Positions 35,501 to 44,289 of a DNA stretch of 63,846 nucleotides are shown here, piece after piece; within the stretch, counting starts at the first letter, position 1, and the number at the start of each line of letters is the position of its first letter. A program made the translations under genes and the position numbers. This stretch comes from an uncultured Saprospiraceae bacterium. Lineage in GTDB: Bacteria > Bacteroidota > Bacteroidia > Chitinophagales > Saprospiraceae. The notes below the pieces were generated by a model. That model had not been told where the DNA came from. It did not search any database and worked only from the letters and a program-made list of their open reading frames with translations. The stretch spans positions 1-63,846 of the forward strand of contig CALGNN010000018.1 in the NCBI GenBank assembly GCA_937961455.1. Reading direction: 5' to 3'.

Positions 35501-35814
35501 CAAATGATGCATACTGGAGAAATACAGGTGTATGGTTTGATGAAAACAGAATATTTGATGCAACGAATGTAAGATTAAGAGAACTTTCTCTTTCATTCTC
35601 ATTGCCAAAGAACGTCATTGACAAATCACCATTTGGTGGAGTTGCTTTAACATTATCAGGGCAAAACCTTTGGTATAAAGCTGTAAACTTCCCAGAAAGT
35701 ATCAATTTCGATCCTGAGGTATTAAGCCTTGGAGTTGGAAATGGTAGAGGATTTGATTTTGTTACTGGACCAACTTCTAAGACGTTTGGTGGTACTTTAA
35801 GTTTTACTTTCTAA
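32599..35814 (+). CDS. SusC/RagA-type TonB-linked outer-membrane transporter
   Basis: 1071 aa. Signal peptide MKKLSLFLFLMVFGVATALA, then a carboxypeptidase-regulatory-like domain (VSGTIVDSSGEPLIGANVIAKGT), the TonB-box/plug entry ELDEVVVTGLGIKREKKALG, plug motifs (VIIRGYSSITGNNQPLFVVDGV, RNGVVLVTTKNG) and a long beta-barrel ending in aromatic TFGGTLSFTF. It imports a substrate across the outer membrane using TonB energy, with the SusD-type lipoprotein next door as lid (family knowledge). No glycan-degrading enzyme is adjacent, so the substrate could be glycan, peptide or other oligomer. First gene of a three-gene operon (18 and 20 nt gaps). Confidence 0.96.
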   Translation: MKKLSLFLFLMVFGVATALAQRTVSGTIVDSSGEPLIGANVIAKGTTIGTVTDFDGNYTLEVPAGISELEISYTGYAGQDITLGAESVINITLSEGLELDEVVVTGLGIKREKKALGYAVTTIGQKDVALKPEADVGRILRGKVPGVDITSTSGLSGTGTNVIIRGYSSITGNNQPLFVVDGVPFNADTNSDRGFTSGGASASSRFLDLDPNQISEISVLKGLSATVLYGEAGRNGVVLVTTKNGDIGSLDKKMEISVSQSVFQTQVSGVPETQKLYGNGWQQDASNAFSNWGAPFGGTESFNTQVNGITNGGSYGLNSEGTIVHPYSLTNFRSAFPELLDTRIPWAAQNSLEEFFDTGLVSNTSINISNRVSDGTSVNFSYGFLNDEGFVPNNNLSRHNFGMGINSTLDNKLQIGGTFNFTTSDRNTPPTAPIYSSNPISGASLFSNVLYTPVSHDLFGWPYENPLTGGSVYYRSNNSIQNPRWTSDNINDNEKVNRFFGNVNLTYPITDRLSATYRFGMDTYNQKQVYTINKGGIQVPDGSMYTSNRRNLITDQNARLNYDFALAGDVTLDGIVGINLRRDQLDRNFISSEQQFVLGLFTHDNFINHLTFSDEFVENTIGVFGTLTAGYKNFLYGSVQARNDWTSTLEEANRSVFYPSASIAFIPTDAFSGLQNSNGINYLKFRLGYGTSAGYPDPYKTRNILGTFTNQFVTEGGTTINTNTVDNNFGNPNLTEERHTEIEFGVEGKFLQNKIGIDLSLYNKDSRDLIIDLELDPSTGFTNSTINSATLNNRGIELGLNLVPISTNDFQWDLTTNFTKNISEVVSIADGIDKVLIDGLSFLGNFGIPGQPYGVIEGSRILRDEETGLPIVGGDGLYQGDPEQGIIGDPNPDFTVNFINNFTFKGITLRGQFDWQQGGDIWGSTASTLTGRGIAGETGFDRFIPMVVTGLKEDADGNLVPNDIQVTANDAYWRNTGVWFDENRIFDATNVRLRELSLSFSLPKNVIDKSPFGGVALTLSGQNLWYKAVNFPESINFDPEVLSLGVGNGRGFDFVTGPTSKTFGGTLSFTF

Positions 35815-35832
35815 TCAAAAACAGACAATTAA

Positions 35833-37485
35833 ATGAAATATTTATATAAATCATTTGTAGCGCTGCTTATTGTGGCTATGTCTGCATCTTGTGAGTTAAC
35901 TAATTTGGATCATTTAGATAATCCAAATGCAGTTACTCCAGAAAATGCAGAGATCGGGCTATTCTTTAATGCAGCTCAACTTGATTTCAAAGATTTTTAT
36001 CAAAATGCAAGTAACCTTACTGCAACTGTTTCTAGGCAAATGGCTATGACAGGAGGTAATACTTACAACAATGCTTTTGCTCCAACTACTTTCAATTTTA
36101 CTTGGAACTTAGCATATTCAGATTTATTTCCAGATCTAGATGCAATCATTGCATTAGCACAAGATCAAGGCTTACCAACTTACGAAGGCGCAGCTAAAAC
36201 AATGAAGGCATACACTATGATGGTGTTGGTTGACTTGTTTGGAAATATTCCTTATTCAGAAGCGGGTCAAGGAGTAACAGTTCCTTCTCCAAAAGCTGAT
36301 GATGCGGCTTCAGTTTATAGCGCTGCTTTAGCTTTATTAGACGAAGCAATTAGTGATTTTGACAATACAGTTGCAGATGCAGGTAATGACCTTTTTTACG
36401 GAGGTAGTGATGCATCTTGGACTGCATTAGCTAACACACTTAAATTAAGATACTATCTTAATTTAGGAGATTGGTCTGGTGTGAATAGTGTTGCTGGAAA
36501 TGTTATATCAGCTGCACAAGATTTTGAATTTCAATATGGAACAAATAGAGTAGCTCCAGATTCTAGACATGATTTTTACAGAAACCATTATGAAATTGAT
36601 GGTGGTAGATATCTGTCTAATTACTTCATGTGGTCATTAACTGAGGAAAAAGGTTTTGAAGATCCTAGAGCTAGATACTATTTCTACAGACAAGATCTTA
36701 CACCTTACTCAGAGATTGATGCCTTTACTTTAGATTGTTACACAGTTCCAAGACCTTTACATTTCACAGGAGATTATCCTTGGTGTGTAGCACCTAATGG
36801 ATACTGGGGTAGAGATCATGGTAACAATGATGGTATTCCTCCAGATGGAGATAGAAAAGCTTGCTATGGATTATATCCTGGTGGGGGTAAATTTGACAAT
36901 GGTGTTTATGACGCTGATGGTAATCCAGTACTTGAATCTGCGGCAGCTGTTAAAAACGGTGGTGCTGATGGAGCAGGTGGAGCAGGTATTAGTCCAATCA
37001 TGTTATCTTCTTTTGCAGACTTTATGCTTGCAGAAGCTGCATTGAGAGGAGCTAGTGGTGATGCTAGAGCGCACCTTGAAGCAGGTGTTACTAAGGCCAT
37101 GACTAAAGTCTTTGGTTTTGCAGGAAAAGATGGTTCAGCAGATGCAGATTTAGTAGCTGCTACTCAAGATTCTGCAAGCGTTGCAACTTACATGAATTAT
37201 GTACTTGATGCTTATGATGCTGCTGGAGATTCTGATGCTAAACTAGAAATAGTTGCCAAAGAATTCCATATTGCTGCTTTTGGTAATGGACTTGAGCCAT
37301 ATAATACCATGAGAAGAATCAATAAGCCTTCAAACATGCAGCCTACAAGAGAAGCAGATTCAGGAACATTCCCAAGATTGATGTTCTATCCTGCTGATTA
37401 CGTAAACTTAAATGCAAATGCTTCACAGAGAGCTATCACAGATAAAGTATTCTGGGATAACTTAGCTGATGGCGCTATTAAATAA
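35833..37485 (+). CDS. SusD/RagB-family outer-membrane lipoprotein
   Basis: 550 aa. Lipoprotein signal with lipobox ending at Cys20 (MSASC). The helical SusD-like scaffold is recognisable: YEGAAKTMKAYTMMVLVDLFGNIPYSEA, then WTALANTLKLRYYLNLGDW, and near the C-terminus LEIVAKEFHIAAFGNGLEPYNTMRRI. It is the surface-exposed substrate-capturing partner of the SusC-type transporter 18 nt upstream. The segment VKNGGADGAGGAGISP is an atypical Gly/Ala-rich loop. It belongs to the SusD-like type seen with peptide or unknown-substrate systems; the substrate is not evident. Confidence 0.95.
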   Translation: MKYLYKSFVALLIVAMSASCELTNLDHLDNPNAVTPENAEIGLFFNAAQLDFKDFYQNASNLTATVSRQMAMTGGNTYNNAFAPTTFNFTWNLAYSDLFPDLDAIIALAQDQGLPTYEGAAKTMKAYTMMVLVDLFGNIPYSEAGQGVTVPSPKADDAASVYSAALALLDEAISDFDNTVADAGNDLFYGGSDASWTALANTLKLRYYLNLGDWSGVNSVAGNVISAAQDFEFQYGTNRVAPDSRHDFYRNHYEIDGGRYLSNYFMWSLTEEKGFEDPRARYYFYRQDLTPYSEIDAFTLDCYTVPRPLHFTGDYPWCVAPNGYWGRDHGNNDGIPPDGDRKACYGLYPGGGKFDNGVYDADGNPVLESAAAVKNGGADGAGGAGISPIMLSSFADFMLAEAALRGASGDARAHLEAGVTKAMTKVFGFAGKDGSADADLVAATQDSASVATYMNYVLDAYDAAGDSDAKLEIVAKEFHIAAFGNGLEPYNTMRRINKPSNMQPTREADSGTFPRLMFYPADYVNLNANASQRAITDKVFWDNLADGAIK

Positions 37486-37505
37486 TAGTATAAAGATTTA
37501 TTCAA

Positions 37506-38474
37506 ATGAAAATTTTAAATAAAATATATCTTTTGGCATTTGCAGTGATGTTTCTAGCATCTTGTGCGGATGAACCACTACCTTTCGAGACCTTTGAAGA
37601 GGCTGAAAAAGGTGCATTTGCCAGATTATTAAGCACTGATGCAGGTGACTTCTTCTTTACTGATCCAGATAATTCTGAATTCACTTTTGATGTAGAATTT
37701 TATGGTGAAAATAATGGAGCTGATATCACAAAGCATGAGTGGTTTGTTAGACATAGAAATAATGTAACCGGTGCTACTTCTGCGCCAGCATTACTAATTT
37801 CTGTTCCTTCTTCTTCATTCGGTACTAACAGTACATCTGGTTTGCCTTCAGCTTCTTACTCGTTCAATATGAATGACGCACTTGCGGCTTTAGGAATTAC
37901 ACTTGATGATGTAAATGGAGGTGACGATATGATCTTTGATGGATTTTTAACCTTAGCTAACGGTAGCGTTTTTGGTCCTGATAATACAGGTGGATCACTA
38001 CAAGGTAATAACGGATTTGATGGAATATTCAGATTTGTTAAAGCTTTAAAATGTGCTTCAAGCCTTGACGGTACTTATGATGGTTCTTCAACAGGTACTG
38101 GTGGTATCTGGAATTGCAGTACAACTTGGACTGGTGATGTTACACTAGAACAAATTGGTACTTCTGGAGAATACGCAGTTATTGTTAAGAATGCTGCTGG
38201 AGAAGATGTTGTTGATATGTCAATGGGAGCTTATTTCACTTGTTATGGTGATGATGCTACTTTACCATCTGATGCTGCTGGAGAATTATCTATTCTTGAT
38301 GCATGCTTCAAGCTGGGTTGGACAGGACAAAGTAGATGGGGTGAAGTTTACACTTTTAATAGTGTAACAGTTGCTGGATCTGCATTGATCTTAGATTGGG
38401 AGAATGATTACGGTGAATCAGCTGAAACAACCCTTACAACAAAGGATGGTTCTGATTGGCCACCATTAAAATAA
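37506..38474 (+). CDS. surface lipoprotein of the SusC/D operon, function unknown
   Basis: 322 aa. Lipobox LASC with acylated Cys20, followed by acidic residues (ADEPLPFETFEE) that can serve as a lipoprotein export signal in Bacteroidota. The rest is beta-rich with scattered cysteines (CASS, WNCSTTW, FTCYGDD, DACFKLGW). No enzymatic motif is seen. Its place as third gene after susC and susD is typical of a surface glycan- or ligand-binding protein (SusE/F-like), which is inference from context. A strong terminator follows. Confidence 0.8.
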   Translation: MKILNKIYLLAFAVMFLASCADEPLPFETFEEAEKGAFARLLSTDAGDFFFTDPDNSEFTFDVEFYGENNGADITKHEWFVRHRNNVTGATSAPALLISVPSSSFGTNSTSGLPSASYSFNMNDALAALGITLDDVNGGDDMIFDGFLTLANGSVFGPDNTGGSLQGNNGFDGIFRFVKALKCASSLDGTYDGSSTGTGGIWNCSTTWTGDVTLEQIGTSGEYAVIVKNAAGEDVVDMSMGAYFTCYGDDATLPSDAAGELSILDACFKLGWTGQSRWGEVYTFNSVTVAGSALILDWENDYGESAETTLTTKDGSDWPPLK

Positions 38475-38498
38475 AAGTAATTATCTTTTATATACAAG

Positions 38499-38526
38499 GA
38501 GCTTGTGAGAACAAGCTCCTTTTTTT
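38499..38526 (+). terminator. rho-independent terminator of the SusC/D operon
   Basis: Perfect 9-bp stem GGAGCTTGT (38499-38507) with ACAAGCTCC (38512-38520), tetraloop GAGA, then six T residues. The T-run overlaps the end of the convergent gene. Confidence 0.92.
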
Positions 38527-40285
38527 ATTCCTTGATAAATTTAGAAGTACGAATACTTCCTTCATTATTTCGAATTTGAATAAAATAGACTCCCGCTTCT
38601 AAATCATTTAATGATACATCTATTGCTTGAGTGACTGAGAAAGTATCCTTTAATAAACTTTTGCCAACAACATTAAATAGCTCCAAGGATTCGAATGGCA
38701 TCTCGGTTTGCAAATGAATGGAATGATTTGCTGGATTAGGATAAAGGCTAAGTGAATGAAAAGCCTTTTCTTTATCAAGATGGGTAAGTAACTGTTCGAA
38801 GTCTGGATCTACCTCAATTTGTCCATAAGTACTTTGACCTTCTATAAAATGATAGCTCTCATTCGTAGGTAAATTATAATACTTATCAATATGGCCAGTC
38901 GACCATTTTATGGATATCGAATCAATTATTGAGAAACTGTCCACACCAATAATCTCCCTTTCTGAATTCTGGGCCATAAAAGCAATTCCTGAATGAGTAT
39001 AGCGACTCTGATATTGATTGCCATAAAAGATATCAATCCACGAGCCTACGCCTTCTCTGTTACTTATGACTCCTTCAAGTGAAATTTTGAGCCAATTCCG
39101 ATTGCCACCATCATTGATATACACAAAAGATTTACTGGGAGCCAAATTTATTACAGCGATATCTGCATAGCCATCATTATTTATATCTCCTATCGCATTA
39201 TTCACACTATAAACAGTATCTTTTTTAAATCCCTCATGTACAATAGCAAAACTATCGTTACCCAGATTTTCATAGAAAAGACTTGTAGGTTTATCAAAAC
39301 CTATTTGACTACCAGATACATATAAATCTAACAATCCATTATTGTCAGCATCTAAAAAATTGGATCCCCAACCTGTTCCAAAAAATCCTAATCCCGCCGC
39401 TTCAGCTATCTCATCAAATTGGGGGTTGCCCTGATCGTAATTATTGATAAAAAATTTATTACCGGCGCTAGTATTGCTCACATAAAAATCTGACCAACCA
39501 TTATTATCATAATCTGCTACTGCTACGCACATAGCGTCCATCTCAATTCCACAACCAGATATATCACTCATATCAGTATAAGTGCCATCCCCATCATTTA
39601 TTAGCAAGGTGTTACGAGAATTCTTATCATTAGCAATATAGATGTCTGGCCAGTTATCTTTGTTGGCATCAAAAAATGCGGAACAAAATGGAGTTCTTCC
39701 CGGGTCTCTCGCATCAGTTTGTTGACCTACCTCTGTGAAAGTATTATTGCCGTTGTTTCTATATAGTCGGTTTACATTCGCTTGGCCATTAATCATTCTT
39801 GTAGCTACTAAAACATCTAAAAAACCATCTCTATTATAATCAGCCCAACTAGCACCAAAGCTCCTTTGAGGATCCAGCCACATACCGCTTTGAAAGCTTA
39901 TGTCGATCAATTCTAATCCTCCCACATTTTCATACAATTTATCTGAGCCATCATAGGTTGCAATAAAAAAATCTTTGTCCCCATCATTGTCAATATCAAC
40001 CCAACTTACTTGTTTTGCTCTTCCAGTATGATCAACCAATGGGATGAGTTTTTGAAATCCTGCACCAGTGTTTTGATAAAAATGAATGGTCTCATCTTTA
40101 CCAGTTGCCATAGTAAGATCGTCCAAACCATCATTATTAAAATCGACAAAGCTTATTCCACCACCACCAGTATGCAATTCATATTGATGATTGATACCTA
40201 AGGCGCTGGCATTTTCTGTAAATGCTATTTGTGCATTTATATTGAACGCGCTAATGGTTAATATGATAATTAGAAATGCTTTCAT
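38525..40285 (-). CDS. secreted FG-GAP/VCBS-repeat protein with ASPIC/UnbV domain and T9SS type A sorting signal
   Basis: 586 aa. Signal peptide MKAFLIIILTISAFNINAQ. Residues 30-400 hold repeats with DxDxDG-type loops (DFNNDGLDD, DIDNDGDKDFF, DYNRDGFLD, DYDNNGWSDFY, DADNNGLLDLY, DINNDGYADI) that form a calcium-binding seven-bladed propeller. The ASPIC/UnbV domain follows (NRNWLKISLEGVISNREGVG, SIKWSTGHIDKY). The C-terminus (LSLYPNPANHSIHL, FNVVGKSLL, LEAGVYFIQIRN, SKFIKE) is a type A T9SS sorting domain. The whole plan is that of CRTAC1-like surface proteins; the ligand is unknown. Confidence 0.93.
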   Translation of the reverse strand: MKAFLIIILTISAFNINAQIAFTENASALGINHQYELHTGGGGISFVDFNNDGLDDLTMATGKDETIHFYQNTGAGFQKLIPLVDHTGRAKQVSWVDIDNDGDKDFFIATYDGSDKLYENVGGLELIDISFQSGMWLDPQRSFGASWADYNRDGFLDVLVATRMINGQANVNRLYRNNGNNTFTEVGQQTDARDPGRTPFCSAFFDANKDNWPDIYIANDKNSRNTLLINDGDGTYTDMSDISGCGIEMDAMCVAVADYDNNGWSDFYVSNTSAGNKFFINNYDQGNPQFDEIAEAAGLGFFGTGWGSNFLDADNNGLLDLYVSGSQIGFDKPTSLFYENLGNDSFAIVHEGFKKDTVYSVNNAIGDINNDGYADIAVINLAPSKSFVYINDGGNRNWLKISLEGVISNREGVGSWIDIFYGNQYQSRYTHSGIAFMAQNSEREIIGVDSFSIIDSISIKWSTGHIDKYYNLPTNESYHFIEGQSTYGQIEVDPDFEQLLTHLDKEKAFHSLSLYPNPANHSIHLQTEMPFESLELFNVVGKSLLKDTFSVTQAIDVSLNDLEAGVYFIQIRNNEGSIRTSKFIKE

Positions 40286-40408
40286 GATTATAAAAGTATA
40301 AAATTCAATACTATTAGCCCCAAAGGATATTTTTATTCGATTAAGATTTGCGGATGCAGCTATTTCTGTGGAATAAAATTTGCAGCTCCTAAATAAATCG
40401 CTTTATTA

Positions 40409-41317
40409 ATGATTCAAGCATTCTTAGAATATTTGCAACATGAGAAAAGATATGCAGCGCATACCCTGAAATCTTATCGAGCAGATTTATTGCAATTTGA
40501 AGCATATCTTCAAATGCAATATGAAATAGAGGATCTAAAAAAAGTGCATGCGGTATACATAAGATCTTGGTTGGTCCATCTTATCAATAAGGGAAATACC
40601 AATAAGACACTCAATCGAAAATTATCAAGTTTAAAATCATTTTATAAATTTTCATTATCCAGAGATTTGCTGACACAGAATCCAGCAAGTAAGATTGTGG
40701 CTCCCAAAGTGAAAAAGCGGTTACCAGAAGTTGTAAGAGCAGATGACTTGCAAAATGATTTTGACTGGATGAATTGTTATGATTTTGAAATTCTGAGAAA
40801 TTACTTAGTGGTTGAATTGCTCTATCAAACAGGCATGAGAAGAGCTGAGTTGCTAGCACTAAAGCTGAGTGATATAAATTTCATGCAATCTAAATGTAAG
40901 GTTTTAGGGAAGGGTAATAAAGAAAGAAACATTCCATTAGGTGCTGAATTAATTTCATTGATTAAGCACTATTTGAAAATACGGTCAGATTATTTGAAAG
41001 ATTTACAGGCAGAAGCTGAAAGTATTGAACATTTAATTGAACATGTCATTATTACAATGAAGGGTAAGAAAGCTTACCCAAAGTTGATATATCGAATTGT
41101 AAATTCGGACTTAAGTAGATCAGCTACAAACAAGAAAAAAAGTCCGCATGTTCTAAGGCATAGTTTTGCAACGCATTTACTAGATTCGGGAGCTGAATTA
41201 AATGCAGTAAAAGAGTTATTAGGTCATAGTAGTTTGGCAGCAACTCAAATATATACACACAACAGTATCAAGCAATTAAAAGATCTGTATAAGCGCGCTC
41301 ATCCAAAAGGCGCATAA
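40409..41317 (+). CDS. XerC/XerD-family tyrosine recombinase
   Basis: 302 aa. The N-terminal SAM-like core-binding domain (FLEYLQHEKRYAAHTLKSY) precedes the catalytic domain with all six positions: Arg144 (TGMRRAEL), Lys in GKGNKER, His247 and Arg250 (HVLRH), His273 (LGHSS) and the nucleophile Tyr282 (IYTH). Length and motifs match XerC/D, which resolve chromosome dimers at dif. In many Bacteroidota a ribosome hibernation factor gene follows xerC just before the tuf region (family knowledge); here it is absent and the tRNA cluster follows directly. No integrase-like neighbours or att sites suggest a mobile element. Confidence 0.92.
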   Translation: MIQAFLEYLQHEKRYAAHTLKSYRADLLQFEAYLQMQYEIEDLKKVHAVYIRSWLVHLINKGNTNKTLNRKLSSLKSFYKFSLSRDLLTQNPASKIVAPKVKKRLPEVVRADDLQNDFDWMNCYDFEILRNYLVVELLYQTGMRRAELLALKLSDINFMQSKCKVLGKGNKERNIPLGAELISLIKHYLKIRSDYLKDLQAEAESIEHLIEHVIITMKGKKAYPKLIYRIVNSDLSRSATNKKKSPHVLRHSFATHLLDSGAELNAVKELLGHSSLAATQIYTHNSIKQLKDLYKRAHPKGA

Positions 41318-41340
41318 ATAGTAAGAAATAAGGAATCTTA

Positions 41341-41372
41341 TTTGTTAAAATTACTTAAAAAAACTATTTTTG
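41341..41372 (+). promoter_or_regulatory. Bacteroidota-type promoter for the tRNA-tuf cluster
   Basis: TTTG at 41341-41344 and TATTTTTG at 41365-41372 are 20 nt apart, matching the -33/-7 consensus TTTG and TAnnTTTG of the phylum's primary sigma factor. The first tRNA begins 141 nt downstream. Confidence 0.7.
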
Positions 41373-41513
41373 CGTTCACTTTCGAAAGCCGTGGTGACTC
41401 TTTACTTTGAAATATTGTATAAAAGCTTGATTGCTAGTGTGTTCGAGCAAAGTTGTAAAAATCGCAACAACGGGGTCTTCATAAAAAATAACAACTTTTT
41501 GTCCCGAGTAATC

Positions 41514-41587
41514 GCCGATGTAGCTCAGTTGGCCAGAGCAGCTGATTTGTAATCAGCGGGTCGGGGGTTCGAATCCCTCCATCGGCT
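41514..41587 (+). tRNA. tRNA-Thr (anticodon TGT)
   Basis: Acceptor arms GCCGATG and CATCGGC pair, anticodon loop TTTGTAA gives TGT, T-arm GGGGGTTCGAATCCCTC. Discriminator T. CCA is not encoded. Confidence 0.97.
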
Positions 41588-41641
41588 CAACTTTTTTTTG
41601 TCATTGTGCAGAGGAAAAAATTGAAGATTGATCGGACAAGA

Positions 41642-41726
41642 GGGGGTGCGCCGGAGTTGGAGAGCCGGGCCAGACTGTAAATCTGGTGTTTCGACTGAAT
41701 AGGTTCGAATCCTATCACCCCCACCA
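41642..41726 (+). tRNA. tRNA-Tyr (anticodon GTA), long variable arm, CCA encoded
   Basis: Class II tRNA: acceptor GGGGGTG with CACCCCC, anticodon loop CTGTAAA, extended variable arm, T-arm AGGTTCGAATCCT. Genomic CCA at 41724-41726, unlike the other four tRNAs here. Confidence 0.97.
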
Positions 41727-41759
41727 AAGACCAAAGAACACAGCAAGAAAAGCTAAATT

Positions 41760-41832
41760 GCGGGAGTAGCTCAGTTGGTAGAGCATCAGCCTTCCAAGCT
41801 GAGGGTCGCGGGTTCGAGTCTCGTCTCCCGCT
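41760..41832 (+). tRNA. tRNA-Gly (anticodon TCC)
   Basis: Acceptor GCGGGAG with CTCCCGC, anticodon loop CTTCCAA, T-arm GCGGGTTCGAGTCTCGT. CCA is not encoded. Confidence 0.97.
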
Positions 41833-41863
41833 CAAATTTTGAAAAATACTCTAGCTGCAAAAA

Positions 41864-41935
<72 letters not shown>

Positions 41936-42010
41936 CAAAAGAAATAAATTAAAACGAAGTGCAAAAGTGTATTTCGACTATAAAGACTTTCAGGTCTTTT
42001 AATAAATTAT

Positions 42011-42031
42011 ACAAGCATATAAAATGCTTGT
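42011..42031 (+). promoter_or_regulatory. hairpin in the tuf leader
   Basis: Perfect 8-bp stem ACAAGCAT (42011-42018) with ATGCTTGT (42024-42031), 5-nt loop, between tRNA-Thr and tuf, followed by GGGTTAACGCCC. No T-run. It may mark tRNA-mRNA processing or leader control of tuf. Confidence 0.4.
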
Positions 42032-42089
42032 AGGGTTAACGCCCAAGTAATTGTTCATGAATTTTAAAAATATATTAAACTAAATTCTA

Positions 42090-43286
42090 ATGGCTAAAGA
42101 AACCTTTCAGAGGAATAAACCACACGTTAACATTGGAACTATTGGTCACGTGGATCATGGTAAGACCACTTTAACAGCTGCGATCACAAACGTTCTTGCT
42201 GAAGCCGGTTTGGCTGAAAAGCAGGATTATGATGCAATCGATGCCGCTCCTGAAGAAAAAGAAAGAGGTATCACCATTAATACGGCACACGTAGAATATG
42301 AAACGGAGAATAGACACTATGCTCATGTTGATTGTCCTGGTCACGCCGATTATGTAAAAAACATGGTAACAGGTGCTGCCCAAATGGATGGTGCAATATT
42401 AGTTGTTGCTGCTACTGATGGTCCTATGCCTCAGACTAGAGAGCACATACTTCTTGCTCGTCAGGTAGGTGTACCTAATATCGTTGTATTCATGAATAAG
42501 GTTGACCTTGTTGATGATGAGGAGATGCTTGAGTTAGTGGAAATGGAGGTTAGAGAATTATTAAGCCAGTATGAATTTGACGGAGATAATGCATCTATCG
42601 TTCCTGGATCAGCTTTAAAAGCTCTAGAAGGAGATGCTGATGCTACTGCAGCGATCATGAAGCTTATGGCAGCAGTTGATGCTGAGATCCCTGAGCCAGT
42701 GAGAGATGTAGATAAGCCTTTCTTGATGCCAATTGAGGATGTATTCTCTATCACAGGTAGAGGTACAGTTGCAACTGGAAGAATTGAAAGAGGTATCATT
42801 AATAGTGGTGATCCAGCAGAGATCGTTGGTATGCAGAAAGAAGGTGAGAAGCCTTTAACTTCTGTAATCACGGGTGTTGAGATGTTCAGAAAAATCCTAG
42901 ATAGAGGAGAAGCTGGAGATAACGCTGGTCTATTATTAAGAGGTATTGAAAAAGAATCAATAAAAAGAGGAATGGTAATCGTGAAGCCAGGCTCAGTTAC
43001 TCCACACAAACACTTTAAATGTGAGGTGTATGTACTTGGAAAAGACGAGGGTGGAAGACACACACCATTCTTTAATGGATATCGTCCACAGTTTTACTTT
43101 AGAACCACTGATGTAACAGGAGATTGCGTATTGCCTGGAGGAGTAGAGATGGTAATGCCTGGTGATAATGTAAACTTAGAAGTGAAATTGATCAATCCAA
43201 TCGCAATGGAAAAAGGATTGCGTTTTGCGATCAGAGAGGGTGGTAGAACAGTAGGTGCCGGACAGGTTACTGAAATTCTAGACTAA
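42090..43286 (+). CDS. tuf: translation elongation factor Tu
   Basis: Delivers aminoacyl-tRNA to the ribosome as a GTPase. 398 aa, full length. G1 GHVDHGKTT, switch I region [16 protein letters not shown]3 [13 protein letters not shown]4 MNKVDL, G5 GSALKAL. Domain 2 ([13 protein letters not shown]) and domain 3 ([23 protein letters not shown]) are complete. It lies between two tRNA blocks, as often seen in Bacteroidota, and is probably cotranscribed with the upstream tRNAs. Confidence 0.99.
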   Translation: MAKETFQRNKPHVNIGTIGHVDHGKTTLTAAITNVLAEAGLAEKQDYDAIDAAPEEKERGITINTAHVEYETENRHYAHVDCPGHADYVKNMVTGAAQMDGAILVVAATDGPMPQTREHILLARQVGVPNIVVFMNKVDLVDDEEMLELVEMEVRELLSQYEFDGDNASIVPGSALKALEGDADATAAIMKLMAAVDAEIPEPVRDVDKPFLMPIEDVFSITGRGTVATGRIERGIINSGDPAEIVGMQKEGEKPLTSVITGVEMFRKILDRGEAGDNAGLLLRGIEKESIKRGMVIVKPGSVTPHKHFKCEVYVLGKDEGGRHTPFFNGYRPQFYFRTTDVTGDCVLPGGVEMVMPGDNVNLEVKLINPIAMEKGLRFAIREGGRTVGAGQVTEILD

Positions 43287-43314
43287 TTAATCCTTCTATA
43301 AATTACAATAGTAG

Positions 43315-43344
43315 AGCGCCTCATTTTTTTAATGAGGTGCTTTG
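43315..43344 (+). terminator. probable terminator or attenuator after tuf
   Basis: AGCGCCTCAT (43315-43324) pairs with ATGAGGTGCT (43332-43341), one wobble, 7-nt loop rich in T. Only three T residues follow, so termination may be partial and leave read-through into tRNA-Trp and secE. Confidence 0.55.
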
Positions 43345-43444
43345 CTATCTTATTTAACAACATTTTTAAAAGGAGAAACAAAGGTTTTTTCAATTGATTA
43401 TATAAAGAGGAGTAAGCATTTGAGTAGAACGTGTAGTCAAAAAT

Positions 43445-43517
43445 AGGGGAGTAGCTCAATTGGTAGAGCGACGGTCTCCAAAACCGTAGGCTGCGGGTTC
43501 GATTCCTGTCTCCCCTG
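43445..43517 (+). tRNA. tRNA-Trp (anticodon CCA)
   Basis: Acceptor AGGGGAG with CTCCCCT, anticodon loop CTCCAAA giving CCA, T-arm GCGGGTTCGATTCCTGT, discriminator G. CCA tail not encoded. It sits 10 nt before secE, so secE mRNA is probably released by tRNA 3' processing. Confidence 0.97.
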
Positions 43518-43527
43518 CAATATTTGA

Positions 43528-43719
43528 ATGATTAAGATGAATAATCTAATACAATACATTAAAGAGAGTTATAACGAGCTGGTTAATAAAGTAACATGGC
43601 CTACTTGGCCTATGTTAATTAGTAGCACCCGCTTGGTAATAGTTGCCTCATTACTTATTGCCTTGGTAATTTTTGTAATGGACGCTATATCTAAAAACGC
43701 TCTTCAGATAATCTATTAA
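43528..43719 (+). CDS. secE: preprotein translocase subunit SecE
   Basis: 63 aa, the short single-helix SecE form. The cytoplasmic amphipathic segment IQYIKESYNELVNKVTWPTW carries the conserved V.WP motif, followed by one transmembrane helix (about 35-53). Forms the SecYEG channel. ATG at 43528 or in-frame ATG at 43537 (MNNLIQY). nusG starts 11 nt downstream. Confidence 0.95.
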   Translation: MIKMNNLIQYIKESYNELVNKVTWPTWPMLISSTRLVIVASLLIALVIFVMDAISKNALQIIY

Positions 43720-43730
43720 TTTTCTAAGTT

Positions 43731-44279
43731 ATGTCAGAAGACAAAAGATGGTACTCTTTAAGAGTCATAAGTGGGAAAGAAAAGAAGATTAAAGAGCGTA
43801 TTGAATTAGAGATTTCAAGGTCAGGATGGTCAGACTCTGTTACACAGGTTTTGGTGCCATCTGAAAAAGTTTACAAAATAAGAAATGGTAAAAAAGTGAT
43901 TCTTGAAAGAAACATTTTACCAGGCTATATTTTAATTGAAGCAGCTGCTGGAAAATTTACAGGTGAAATGATAACCACCATTGCAAATATTCCAAATGTG
44001 ATTCACTTCTTGGGTAGAAATAATCCTATCCCAATGCAACCTTCAGAAGCAAATAGGATGCTAGGTAAAGTGGATGAATCACAAGAGCTGGGAGAGGCAC
44101 TTATTGAACCCTTTTTGGTGGGGGAAACTATCAAGATAATTGATGGCCCATTCAATGAGTTTGTAGGTGACATCCAAGAAGTAAACGAAGAAAAAAAGAA
44201 ATTAAAAGTTATCGTAAAGATATTTGGAAGAGGAACGGAAGTGGAGCTGAATTTTATGCAAGTAGAAAAACAATCATAG
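43731..44279 (+). CDS. nusG: transcription termination/antitermination factor NusG
   Basis: 182 aa. The N-terminal NGN domain ([44 protein letters not shown]) and C-terminal KOW domain ([20 protein letters not shown]) are complete. Binds the clamp of RNA polymerase and couples it to Rho or ribosomes. Conserved place between secE and rplK; ends TAG, 10 nt before rplK. Confidence 0.98.
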   Translation: MSEDKRWYSLRVISGKEKKIKERIELEISRSGWSDSVTQVLVPSEKVYKIRNGKKVILERNILPGYILIEAAAGKFTGEMITTIANIPNVIHFLGRNNPIPMQPSEANRMLGKVDESQELGEALIEPFLVGETIKIIDGPFNEFVGDIQEVNEEKKKLKVIVKIFGRGTEVELNFMQVEKQS

Positions 44280-44289
44280 ATTAATTACT

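Noticed and set aside
40409-41317. Integrase marking a genomic island next to the tRNA genes
   Set aside because: The protein is a typical XerC/D and there are no direct repeats of tRNA 3' ends or mobile genes around it; core genes flank both sides.
41370-41835. Small open frames over the tRNA cluster
   Set aside because: They overlap well-folded tRNA genes on either strand and are explained by them.
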